DNA of 42,319 bases from Gnetum montanum. Taxonomy: Eukaryota > Streptophyta > Gnetopsida > Gnetales > Gnetaceae. The notes beneath the pieces were generated by a model, which worked only from the letters and a program-made list of their open reading frames with translations, had not been told where the DNA came from and made no database searches. Shown here piece by piece: positions 1 through 10,179 of this stretch (its first letter is position 1; each line of letters begins with the position of its first letter). The position numbers were made by a program, and so were the translations under genes. Where the stretch lies: the NCBI GenBank assembly GCA_015680685.1, contig MNCI01002765.1, positions 100,294-142,612 of the forward strand, read 5' to 3'.

Positions 1-291
1 CTCATTGCACTTAGGCTAGCTTAGACTTCATTTCCTATTGCTTATTAGTTTAATCAAGATTATGTTCCATTGTCTCTAGCAGTAGCACTAGTTTAGGATC
101 ACATCATACGCCTCACTTTGGACTAAACCATATGTGATAAAGCAAATACTAGTCTAGGTGGGAAGACATCGAACTGTGATCAATGTGTAACTATCTAGAT
201 ACCACAACTAGCCTATCCACAAAGTTCGACCAGATCGTTGGTGAACACTTGTATTCATATGGTTGAGTGTAGGGTACCTTGTTGCTCATCA
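1..291 (+). repeat. 5' LTR, 3' part only
   Basis: This is the last third of the left LTR. It ends in TCATCA at 286-291, the inverted match of the TGATGA that opens the 3' LTR at 4322. One base separates it from the primer binding site. Identity to the 3' LTR is roughly 92 percent, and many differences are C/T or G/A transitions. Confidence 0.88.
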
Positions 292-292
292 T

Positions 293-310
293 TGGTGCCG
301 TTGCCAAGGA
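293..310 (+). other. Primer binding site, tRNA-Asp type
   Basis: TGGTGCCGTTGCCAAGGA matches the complement of the plant tRNA-Asp 3' end (TGGCGCCGTTGCCGGGGA) at 15 of 18 positions. All three differences are transitions that deamination could produce. The tRNA-Asp primer is typical of Athila and related Tat-side Ty3/gypsy elements. Confidence 0.85.
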
Positions 311-365
311 TGGTGCTAGTTATTTAGATTAGTTATATCATACAAGATCATTGTAACAAGTATTA

Positions 366-2400
366 ATGATATACCCTTTAGAAAAAAAATTAAATTCAAT
401 TCAATTAAGTCACACATGGTTCACAATAATGTCTCTCTCACAAGACTATGACAATGCAAAAACTAGTAGGGAAACTCATTCTAGAACCAACAAATTATAT
501 GATAATGAAGATGAATTTTGGAGTACCCAATTTGATGTAGGGGCCTCCTATGAGCATCAACGCAAACAAAATCATCCCAACTTAGAAGTACATAACATAC
601 CTAGTGACGATGAACCCCTACTGGCCACTACAAGCTTAACAAAAATACAAGAGGCTATTCAAATACCTCGTAGGCATCATAAGGAAAGCCATCTACCTAG
701 GCTTGACTTAAAAAAATTTCCTAAGTTTTTAGGAGGCTATGATTTAGATCCCCAACATCATCTACAAGCCTTCCATGATGCCTGTGCATGGAATGACATT
801 GATAATGGATGAAAAAAACTTAAGCTCTTTCCTCTGACACTCGTTGGCCAAAAAAAAGTATGGTATAGGTCATTAAAACCAAAATTAATTCAACGTTGGC
901 CAACAATGGTATACCTCTTCAATGAAAGATATCAAACCTATGTAAGAGTGTTAGCCTTGAGGAGACAAATCCAATAATGGAAACAAGTGCAACATGAACC
1001 CTTGGACATGGCCTTAGAAAGATATTATGCATTGTTAAACAACTGCCCAGGCCATGGGTTCTCCAAAGAAAGGCTAATGTATCATATCATAGATGGGCTC
1101 CGTAATGAAACAAGGGATATCCTAGGGATGTATGCCCAAGGTCAACTATATGAGCTATGAACCCATCAATTCCAAGAGCTTATTACGCAAGTAGCAAAAG
1201 ATGAAGGAGAAATAGCCAAATGGGAGAATGTTGAAAGTTCTCAATAGGACCAAAATCTCAACTTAACAAGGGTCCATGGTCATGAAGAGGAGAAATCCAC
1301 TCACTTCAAGGAGGTGAAATCATCTTTGCCAATCCTACAATCACTAGATGAAGTTGAGGCAAAGATCAATAAGATAATGGACTAGGTACATGAAAGATGT
1401 GGAGAATATGCCAACATTATTAGAGGAAGAACTATGCTAAATCAAGAAACAGGATAGGATACCATGCAACAATCGAAACAAAGGGTAGAAGATAATAAGA
1501 ATAAGAACTCAACTACCAATTTCACATATCAATGTAACATCTGTCTATACGATCACCCCAAAGGCCAATGTCCAGTTTTGTCACATTTACATGAGCGTTG
1601 GGGAGGAATGTTACATCCAGATTTTGTATAGAAATATCAGGTTCAACCACAATGGAAAAAGCCTCAATTGTGGGGGAGGCCACCGCCAACTAGACCATAC
1701 CCTTCGTATGTCCCAACACCAAATGCTTATTATGTTGAGCACCCTATTTCTCCAATGAGATCAGCATCCTCTACCTCACCTCATTGTTATCATTCTCTTG
1801 AGTACTATCCACCCATGTCCTCTCCAAAAAAATCATCACCTCATGTGCCTTACACTTCTCCTCAACCTCAATATTCTCATACTTCACCCTCTTCTACATC
1901 ACCACCAGTTGTACTAGAAGGCTTTACACCATAGCACCAACCCATGAACATTACTTATGCTGCTACTATCAATAGCAGTGGGAACCCCCCACAACATCGA
2001 AAGCATCCTTTCTTTAGGCAGGACCATAGAAAGAGACAGCACAGTTTTGTAACCATTGCATCCTCCAACTTAGCACAAGTTCAATGCTATGATGCATCCA
2101 CCTCCTCAAACTCAATGCCTCATGTTACTCTATCTAGGCCAATAATCAACACTCCAACAACCATGGGGCCCAATGAATATTGCCGCATGGAAAGACATGT
2201 GGATCCTTGCATACCATCTTACGGTCACAACTAGCATAGTGGGTCAACTCCTTATAAATTAACCACATCTTATAACTTGCTCCACTATGTGAACTCTAAT
2301 CAAGTGTGTGAACCCCAATGGGGTAAGTATGACCAGGTCCCAATATTTTCAACATGAAAGGATCCCCACCTTTCATTTATTAATTCTAGCCATGCTTAAC
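366..2400 (+). pseudogene. gag: Athila-like Gag, decayed by nonsense mutations
   Basis: Gag coats the element RNA in the cytoplasmic particle. One frame stays readable from the ATG at 366 (or a second ATG at 429) to about 2400 with no clear frameshift. It is cut by around ten stops (for example 810-812, 975-977, 1158-1160, 1245-1247), nearly all explained by CAG, CAA or CGA turning into TAG, TAA or TGA. The capsid-like part lies around 700-1200 (FPLTLVGQKKVWY, then LDMALERYYALLNNCPGHGF, HIIDGL), matching Athila-type Gag. A short zinc knuckle, CNICLYDHPKGQC (C-x2-C-x3-H-x4-C), lies at 1533-1571. A Pro/Ser/Tyr/His-rich tail follows. The exact C-terminus is unclear. No pol frame follows. Confidence 0.82.
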
Positions 2401-3693
2401 CGTTTAGTTATGGGGGGTATCCCCTATTCTAACAACATAGAATTAATAAATGTTTTTCTATTTCTTTAATTTTTCAACTTTTTGTTTTCTAGTTTTTCAT
2501 CTTTTAATCTATTGTTTTATCTTTTTGTCTTTTTATCTTTTTATCTTTTTATGAGTAATCTCATCTACAAATAAAACACTCATGTGACTCGTTGGTTGAG
2601 GTGTTGTTCTATGCTATCAAGTCTCAGGTGACTAATTATTTGAATAGCAAGCCCATCACATCCATCCAACCATTCTATTAATAAGAGGTTCTACTCTGGG
2701 TACGATGATATTCTTGACATCATTAAAAATTAAAGTAATTTTGTGCTCATTATGCCTAGAGCGAAAAAGGATGGACTAAGAAGGAATGACCAGGGTATGA
2801 CATCAAGGGGACTTTTGGATTCTCTTTGATGACATTTGTAGGTGTTATCATGTAGCTTGGTTGTACTAAGATCCTTGTAGATCTAATGGAAAATGGGAGT
2901 AAGGGTATTAAAGGCACCCAATAAAGATGAGCACTTAAAAAAAAAGAGTGTGCCAAAGCAACCAAACAAAAAGTATGCCACAAAGAAATTCCAAGTCACT
3001 CCTCCCTTGCAAAAAATGCCAAGTGATCGTATGCCTTATTGTCATGGTTCTCTTATGGTTGTCCATCATTGAATAAAACAACATGATGTCACTGATCAGA
3101 GGAATGGACTTGGTCTTGATTTTGGAGCAATGGGCTAATGACACATTAATCATGCCCTACACTCAAGACTCGTTGTGCCCTGAGTCAGTTACCTGATGTC
3201 CCAATCTCTACAATCCCTTCTTTGATTCATTCCATCTCATTGTTCATGTATTTTTGACTTGTCTCTTGTGTAGCATTGAATTCATACCTCATCACAGTGG
3301 TATCTACATGTGTGTTTGTTGCATCGGTATAGATTACATTTAACCCTTCTAGTGCCTACAGACATTTTAAGGTGTGGTTGTGCAAGGGCATTACAGGTTG
3401 GAACCTGCTTTGGGGAGGATCCATTTGCATGACTTTTGTAATTTATACTTGTTGCACAACACTACATCATTTTATAGCCTCCAAGTACTTCATTTCCAAA
3501 TCTATTGTTTTCTTTATCATCATTTTATCAAACGTTCCTCAAAACCAAGTCTGACATTAAACTTTTAGGGCAACTTCCTTGAAAAATTTATAACTCTAAA
3601 ATCACACTAAGTAAATAATTCCACATTTATTAAAGGTAATGAGTAAGGTGTGCAATCATTAAACTTTTTTTCAATAACCTTACTAACAATTGA
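2401..3693 (+). other. Noncoding internal region of the gag-only element
   Basis: I see no conserved coding frame here. The stretch 2450-2560 is strongly T-rich, with repeated ctttttatctttt phrases. Short open frames on both strands show no family motif and read as chance. In a full-length Athila element this is where protease, RT and integrase would lie, so it marks either a deletion or replacement by unrelated filler, as in large retrotransposon derivatives. Confidence 0.6.
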
Positions 3694-3710
3694 TCTTTGT
3701 GTGATTATAG
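3694..3710 (+). other. Candidate 3' splice site in front of the second ORF
   Basis: A T-rich run ends in gtgattatag at 3701-3710 and is followed at once by ATG at 3711. This is the layout expected for a subgenomic mRNA in which a downstream ORF is reached by splicing, as known for env-like ORFs of Athila elements. The donor was not identified, so use of the site is inference. Confidence 0.45.
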
Positions 3711-4145
3711 ATGACCCCTAAAAGAAGACAACAAGGAGGACCTTCTCAAGGTGCAACCGAATGACCTAGGGGAGGCAGAGGCCAAGGACCTCATGAAAAA
3801 CATGCAAAGAAAAAGGCAGAATCATTTAGCATCCATCATGGATTTCCTATTACTGCATAATCTATCCAAGCAAAAGGAGGAGAGGTCAGGGCCCAAGCCT
3901 ATGAAGAGGAATGACAACTATCTACGGCATGCATGTCAAGGCCAATCACGTGTTCCCGCAGCTACTGTTCCCATGGGAAATGTTGACTTCATCAAACATT
4001 GGAACATCAGCATGGATGGCCCATAATCCTCAAATAGAAAAGGAGAAACATTAGGTGCTTCTTCAATGGTATCAATCTCAGAAGCCTGATGCATAGAAAA
4101 AAGGAAAGGCAACCATGGAGGAGCCACCACTACCGGGAACCCCAT
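3711..4145 (+). pseudogene. Small decayed 3' ORF, possibly env-like remnant
   Basis: The ATG at 3711 opens a basic N-terminus (MTPKRRQQGG) followed after a TGA by PRGGRGQG. A Lys/Arg/Gly-rich start of this kind is common for the ORF lying between pol and the 3' LTR in Athila elements. The frame is broken at 3759 and again further on, and a second frame (3751-4026, 91 codons) is open in the same stretch, so the true reading is not settled. No membrane segment or signal peptide is visible, so 'env-like' rests only on position, the splice acceptor and the basic start. Confidence 0.4.
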
Positions 4146-4310
4146 GAGTTCCACAAGTTTTGTCTTTTGTGTCTGTGTCTAGATTTTGTTTAATTCTCCA
4201 TTGTGGCATGAATAAATTTCTAGTCAATTAATAATCCCATACCTATCCACTGTGTATTCAATTGAGCTTGTTTCTCACTTTCTTTGACTCAAGGATGAGT
4301 TGTTATTAAG

Positions 4311-4321
4311 TTGTGGGGGTA
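4311..4321 (+). other. Polypurine tract before 3' LTR
   Basis: The sequence ttgtgggggta directly precedes the TGATGA start of the 3' LTR. A G-rich tract after an AAGTT phrase is typical of the Athila/Tat side of Ty3/gypsy and primes plus-strand DNA synthesis. Confidence 0.75.
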
Positions 4322-4361
4322 TGATGAAGCACTAAGCAGTCAATGCATCGACTAGGCAACG

Positions 4362-4379
4362 TATACGGGGCCCCGTATA
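4362..4379. repeat. Perfect 18-bp GC-core palindrome in the LTR U3
   Basis: TATACGGGGCCCCGTATA equals its own reverse complement. It lies about 80 bases upstream of the TATA box, beside near-repeats of ggccccat at about 4398 and 4433. A symmetrical site in U3 could be a regulatory protein site, which is inference. Confidence 0.7.
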
Positions 4380-4460
4380 TGTGGCCGCATCAACACGGCC
4401 CCATCGATGCATAACTCCATGCTTTGACGTGGCCCCATTTATGCAGAGCTTGTTTTAGCC

Positions 4461-4467
4461 TATAAAT
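4461..4467 (+). promoter_or_regulatory. LTR TATA box
   Basis: TATAAAT lies mid-LTR, directly downstream of the GC-rich U3 patch and upstream of the AATAAA. This is the expected place for the RNA start of the element. Confidence 0.65.
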
Positions 4468-4639
4468 AAGTGGCCCTCTGCCACACTTAGGTATCTTTCT
4501 AGTAGTTGTAGCAAAGCCCTTGCAGTTTGTTTCCGTAAGGGTTAGACTATTTTCCCAAGTGCATGCCCGCAGTGTGATGCTTGTAATTGTATGGAACCTT
4601 TATTCGAGTGTGATGTACTTGGACGCGCACATGACTAGA

Positions 4640-4645
4640 AATAAA
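4640..4645 (+). terminator. LTR polyadenylation signal
   Basis: AATAAA lies about 180 bases downstream of the TATA box inside the LTR and probably marks the R/U5 side of the transcript end. Confidence 0.5.
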
Positions 4646-5199
4646 GATTGAGATTGCTTCATCATTGTAGCATTCACTTAGTTTTAATTGTTTAATTGTT
4701 ATTTTTATTTATTGTTTTCTTAGTTAATATTTCTTTATCATCATTTACTATTCCTATTGTTAAATGTGGAATGAGTACGACTTAATCATAAGCATTTAAG
4801 TGTGACTACTTGGTAACCCAGTAGCATACCTAGGGTCTATGCTTGGCAATCCTAGTAGTAGTCATGCACGAGGTCCAAGATGGGTACGGATGATTAAGGA
4901 AAATATGCTCATCGCACTTAGGCTAGCTTAGACTTCATTTCCTATTACTTATTAGTTTAATCAATATTATGTTCCATTGTCTCTAGGAGTAGCACTAGTT
5001 TAGGATCACATCATATGCCTCACTCTGGACTAAACCATACGTGACAAAGCAAATACTAGTCTAGGTAGGAAGACAGCGAACTGCGATCAATGTGTAACTA
5101 TCTAGATACCACAACTAGCCTATCCACAGAGTTCGACCGGATCATGTGTGAATGCTAGTATTCATATGGTTGAGTGTAGGGATACCTTTCCGCTCATCA

Positions 5200-6900
5200 C
5201 TCTCTTTTGAGTTTATTGATCCACAATTGGTATCAAAGCTTAGTAATCATTTTTGAATTAATAATCCAAAAACATGGTAATAATGGAGATGTTAAGTATA
5301 ATATCACTATATCCAAAAGACACTAACAATGTCATTGCAAAGAGAAGAATGCAAAATAATTCACTATCCTTTGAGTTTAATGCATTGCATGTCAACCATA
5401 GGAACACAAGAAATCCTGAAGAATGTTTCTCTTATTGGATTATGAAAATAAGGAGGTTAGTCAATCCTACTTGCAGAAGTTGCTTTTATACATAGTTAAA
5501 GAAACAACCTAGTATATTAACAATGGATGCTTCAAAGACATGATGGGAAATAAGACTTAGATCATTGCACTTAGTGATGAAGATGAAGAAACTATGACTT
5601 TTGGAAACAATATAAAAACTACTATCAAAAGTATTGATACCATCAATGGAGGTACTCTTTCCTAGGTTAGGAATGTCTTCTATGTTCAATGCTTGGAATA
5701 TAATCTTTTAAATGTTAGTTAATGTTTTTATGAAGATTATAAAGTCATTTTTAAAAAATATACATGCATTATTAAAGATACTAAAATGGGAAAATCCTTA
5801 TTAAAGGACATCATAACACTAATGTATATATTACTTCATTATAAGAAATTACTAACATTAGTACAAAGTATCTTATTAGGAAAGTAAAGGAAGCAAGGCT
5901 GTGATACCATAAAATAGGACATATCAATGTGGATATCCTATGCACACTTATCAAAAATAATATGGTGAGAGACCTCCCTTAGCTTAATTACTTTGATATT
6001 TAAATTTATGAAATTTATCAAAAGTGAAAAATGACCATGGTAAGGTTTCGTAAGAGAAACCACATTTTGACCTCTTGTCTATTGGATATTTGACATCTTG
6101 ATGTTGTAGGACCCTATCAAACTTTAGGTCTTTGAGAAAAACAAATATTACTTAATAGTTGTTGATAATTACTACTAGTATACTTGGGTTGTTTTTATTC
6201 CTAATAAAGATGAATTTTTTGAATATTTCTTCAAGTTGTGCTCAAGAGTGTAAAATAAGAAGGGATACATTATCAAGACTCTTAGGAGCAATAATGGAGA
6301 AGAATTCAAGAATGAAAAGTTCAAAGAATTTTACAAAGCCTTTGGAATTTATCATCAATTCTCCTTAGTAAGGACTCCTCAATAAAATGGTGTGATAGAA
6401 AGAAAGAATAAAAAACTAAATAAAATGACAAGAACCATGTTAAATAAATACAATGTATGATACAAATTCTAGGGTGAGTTTGTTAATACTACATGTTATG
6501 TCTCAAATCAAGTTTTGGTAAGAAGATTCATAACCAAAATCCCTAATGAATTATGGTTTGGTAAGAAACATAGAGTTAATTATTTTCATCCTTTTGGTGT
6601 AAAAATTTTTATATTAAATTAAAATGATCAGTTAAGAAATTTTGATGCTAAGGTTGATGAAGGGTTATTTCTTAGATACTTCTCTATTATTAAGGCATAT
6701 CATGTATATAACCAAAGAACCTTGATAGTAAAAGTAACCATTAATGTCAAGTTTGATGATGAAAATTTCATCCTATGTATGTGTAAGAAGAAGAAGAGGT
6801 AGTGTTGGCATCTCCTAATACTCCATCAATGAGTAGTAAAGTAGACTAGCAGAGTATACCTCAACCTCAACCATACAAATCATAAGCATTCATATGTAAT
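5200..6900 (+). mobile_element. Ty1/copia remnant interrupted by the Athila-like insertion
   Basis: About 26 bases of LTR tail (ending ccaca) precede a tRNA-iMet-type primer site at 5228-5239 (TGGTATCAAAGC, one mismatch to the usual TGGTATCAGAGC). The rest of that LTR should lie left of the Athila-like element, outside the window. Only about 270 bases separate the primer site from protease, so nearly all of gag has been lost. Protease, pre-integrase and integrase follow. RT, RNase H and the 3' LTR are absent. Confidence 0.8.
5500..6830 (+). pseudogene. pol: Copia protease and integrase, decayed
   Basis: The protease appears at about 5513, where the usual D-S-G reads N-N-G (NNGCFKDMMG), so the catalytic Asp is lost. 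The pre-integrase zinc region reads YHKIGHINVDIL around 5905, with a stop replacing Trp just before it. The integrase core shows VVDNYY at about 6161, LRSNNGEEF at 6281 (normally LRSDNGGEF, so the second catalytic Asp is Asn) and TPQ-stop-NGVIERKN ending near 6409, where the catalytic Glu (6398-6400) survives. Reading moves between two frames and crosses several stops. A Lys-rich stretch near 6780 marks the integrase end. RT was not found. Identity as copia is certain, but the protein is dead. Confidence 0.88.
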
Positions 6901-7774
6901 GGGGTTGAATTCTATGGACTGAGACTAGTTTAAATACCTTAGATAGCAAAGTATTGATCATTAATTGCTATCTTCTCAATCACACTTATGTGCACTTAAA
7001 TTGTATAGTTAAGTGTGACTAAGGCACATCATGAAAATATTATTATTTTAAAAGATTATAATATTTAAATATTAAAATTATAAATAGGTAACCTAAGTGC
7101 AAGAAAGAAATCTAGTCTATCCTACAGGCAATGAACATTCACTTCAAGCTTATCATACATGTCTTAAACTCACATGTCCACTACTAGAATTACCAAGTGT
7201 TATGCTACTAGGCAAAACAAGTAATAGTACTATTAGAATTACCAAGTAAATATGTGTTTATGCTTGAAATAGGTTGCACTCATTCAATTGGATTCCATGT
7301 ATGAGGGAAAAGTAAATATTAAACTAATCACATGGAAAATAAATTATATTAAAAGCAAATTCTATTCTAAGTCAAAGTATTATAATGACTCGGAATCAAT
7401 CTTGATCTTATTACTATTCATGACTTATGTCTAGGTATAATCAACTTGAATAATATGCCATACAATTGACTCAAAATTGTACTATAAGCACTCACTACTT
7501 ATTTTCTAAGACTACAAAAACAAATTGCAAGAGTTTTGCTAAAATAATAATCAACATTACTATAAATGTGGTGTGTATGCATATTTATATAAATGTTTAT
7601 TAAGCTTGATTTAATGCTAATATGTTGATGAAGCATTGCATTCATCAATATTAATGCATGACAATGATGTGTTAACATGCTAATTAAATCAACTTTTATT
7701 ATACCCCCATGAGTTACTATACACTTTTCTTTGAATTAACAAAATTGGGATTGAGTTATTTAAAAAATTANCTG
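6900..7774. other. AT-rich noncoding stretch
   Basis: No coding frame or family motif was recognised. The phrase tagaattaccaagt occurs twice (about 7185 and 7233). An ambiguous base lies at 7771. The copia remnant fades out on the left and a minus-strand ORF begins on the right. Confidence 0.5.
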
Positions 7775-9200
7775 GTACCAAGAAGTGGTGGCTTCTACAG
7801 CTCCTACGATGGCTCCTCATGACTTGGTGTGGGTTGAGACTATCCTATTGCTACTATTATTGAATTTAGCTAAAATAAATTAATTAGGATTTCCATCTCT
7901 TCTTTTTTAGTCATAAAATCATTTATTGTCTCGGCTACTTTACCTAGAGTTATTATTATGGACATATCCCAAGAATAAGGAAAAGTAGGAAACATCTTAG
8001 AAGCATTGATGAATAAGGTAGTAAATAGTTTGAGTTCAATATTGAATTCCTTTAAGTATTCTTTAGCTCTTGGTATTCATTTATTTTCTTAGTTAGGTTC
8101 TTAACAATTATTTATTAATCCTTAAATTTCATCTTAAGAATCTCAAGCTTTACACTAGCTATCTTTAATTTCTAGCTTGCTTCCTTATGGAGCTTAAAAT
8201 CATTTTTATAATAAGTATGAGTTGACCACCTACTTTTACAGTTTATATTTTTTCATTTCAATAGTTAGCATTGTAAGATTAGCATAGCTAGAATTGACAA
8301 ATTCTATATAGTTAGTCATCTTTTCAATCTACAACTCCTTCAAGAAAATCTGACTTTGTTGTAGGTATTTAGTTCATCAAAGATGGGTTACAAGACATCA
8401 CCTTGGAGCTACTTGAAGGCTTATTTCATATGTTTTTTGTTTAATCAATTTTTTTTCATATATCTTCTTTTAAGTGCCAATTCCTATAATTATTCTTAAG
8501 TTTCTTGTGCTTTAAGGACTCATTATTCCAAGTAGTGATTTTGATCATTGATCTAATAATAATTTATGCACATCCATATTTCCTTTTTCTAGATGTTATT
8601 ATTGGTGCTTAAGGTACTCTTCTAGTTTTTCCTCTTACTTTTCTACCTTAAGCAATCTTTTGCTCATTTTGACCAAGTCTTTATTTTCTCAGTGAACCTA
8701 GGCAAGATTCGTGTTTACTACATTTAGCATTGCATCTAATAAAGTTGCATCCTAGGTGGTTCTATGTTTTTTTCTCAAAATGTTTTTATTTATAATTAAA
8801 TTTTTCAAAGATCTCATCTCTTATTAAGCTAGGTAAAAGAATGAAAGGATGGGATAAATAGGCTCTAAGTTATGCAACTTCGACTACTAGATATTGGCTT
8901 AGTATTATAGCCTCTCAATTTTTCATCTTTGTAACTAGAAGGTCATTGCTTATCTCAATTAAGGCATATTGGGTAGATGTAACATCATTTCAAATGCTAA
9001 ATACATCTAGAATCATTGGTCTAGTTCCCATGAGTCTATCTAGGACTTTGGTGTACTATGCCACTATCATTTTCCTTGAACTAGTTCCTATAAACATTTG
9101 AATAGCTATCATGATAATAGAATTTGAAATTGGTGTTGCAAGTGTTCTTACAAAAATGTTCTTTACACATCCACAATTACACCTCTATGAGATAAGTGTT
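7775..9200 (-). pseudogene. Decayed coiled-coil ORF of unknown family (ORF X)
   Basis: Read on the minus strand from about 9200 leftwards, protein-like sequence persists through many TAG/TAA stops. Visible pieces include VLDRLMGTRPMILDVFSI near 9040, KRLLKVEK followed by EEKLEEYLKHQ near 8650, LEILKMKFKD near 8140, KVAETINDFMTKKEEMEI near 7930 and a Pro/Glu-rich end (SQPTPSHEEPS) near 7830. The Lys/Glu heptad-like middle suggests a coiled coil. I do not recognise the family. It lies beyond the 3' side of the minus-strand gypsy pol at 12012-15544, in the same orientation, but about 2.8 kb of repeats separate them, so linkage is uncertain. It could be a retroelement gag or an extra ORF. Confidence 0.35.
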
Positions 9201-10179
9201 GAAATATTTATCACATGGCCACAAGTGCTCTTCGATTTGATATAACCTTCACTTAAGCAAATGATAATGACATGATAGGGTACAAATATCCAATTGAATG
9301 TGAAGTTAACCTTATTGAACATGAACCAAGAATGATAGAAGAATAATAAAACATTTGTTTTTAATGTTGAAATTGGGTAAGTATCGATTGCTAAAAAAAT
9401 AACTAAGTAGGTAATGTTGAAAAATAAACTATGACATGCACTATGAGAAATGGACTAAAAGCTAAGCATACAACATGAATAAAAGAGCATAAAATATGAG
9501 AATATAGGAACTATGTTATGGGGGGAAGGATTTAGATTTCCCTTAAAAAGAATAAAGTGGTTTATTTTTTGAAAAAATAAGTGCTTACCTCCTAAGGAGG
9601 GCCAAACTATAAGTGTTGGAGTAAAAATGTAAGTGAGATAAAACTAACAATAATACAATAATTTGCAAGTAACATATGAATTTGGAGAGTGAAATTAAGC
9701 CTCTAGATGGTAAATATATGGATATAGAAGTCACAAGCATTGTTCAAGATCAATTTGAGGCTAAAATAGGGTTATTTTGGCTAAGTGTCCCATCACTAAT
9801 GCTGGAGTTAAAAAATTATAACTCTAGAGATTGACACAGATGTTGAAAATTTTGAATTTTGAACTACTGATGTGGATGCTGCCTAACAATCATTGATGCT
9901 ACATCAGTGTTAGTACTAGAACTTGTAGGAGCTATGGTGGTCATGGAATATGTTGAAGATGTTGGGTGGTCTACTACATGTAGTTTTGATCTCTTGAAAT
10001 ATTGACTTATGCTCTAGATATCAAGAAACTAGCCTCAAAATATGGGTTTTGCTTCCATATTTAAAGGGTTAATGTTGTCAAATTTAGTAATAGAGTTAAG
10101 TGAAGTTCATATAGAGTTCAACATTGATAAGTTTGATTTTTAGACTTGAGTTCTATAGGTTCCACAAGAGGTGATCTTG
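9201..10179. other. AT-rich region without recognised genes
   Basis: No frame or motif is supported. A gttagtactagaactt phrase near 9909 resembles the repeat family that follows and may be its most worn unit. Confidence 0.4.

Larger units (their letters stand above)
1..5199 (+). mobile_element. Athila-like gag-only LTR retrotransposon, 5' end cut by window
   Basis: The window opens inside a 5' LTR. Bases 1-291 match 4908-5199 with about 22 mismatches and one indel over 290 bases. Between the LTRs lie a tRNA-Asp-type primer site, one long decayed gag frame, noncoding DNA, a small 3' ORF and a G-rich polypurine tract. The internal part (292-4321) is 4,030 bases and I find no protease, reverse transcriptase or integrase motif in any frame, so the element needed proteins from a partner. 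The primer site, the gag type and the G-rich tract before the 3' LTR all point to the Athila/Tat side of Ty3/gypsy. The 3' flank begins at 5200 inside a copia LTR. The 5' flank and target-site duplication lie outside the window. Confidence 0.85.
4322..5199 (+). repeat. 3' LTR of the Athila-like element (878 bp)
   Basis: The LTR opens with TGATGA and closes with TCATCA, a six-base terminal inverted repeat. It contains a GC-rich patch with a perfect 18-base palindrome (4362-4379), repeated ggcccca motifs, a TATA box (4461) and an AATAAA (4640). The boundaries are fixed by the polypurine tract on the left and by alignment to 1-291 on the right. Confidence 0.87.

Noticed and set aside
2756-3153. 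Minus-strand ORFs of about 75 codons
   Set aside because: No conserved motif, and opposite to the element's direction. Chance frames in T/A-rich DNA.
3372-3568. Two overlapping plus-strand ORFs of about 60 codons
   Set aside because: Short, overlapping in two frames, no motif, and inside the noncoding interior of the gag-only element.
7768-7790. Copia primer-site-like string ctggtaccaagaag
   Set aside because: Only partly matches the tRNA-iMet complement, contains an N, and no LTR end or copia gag follows.
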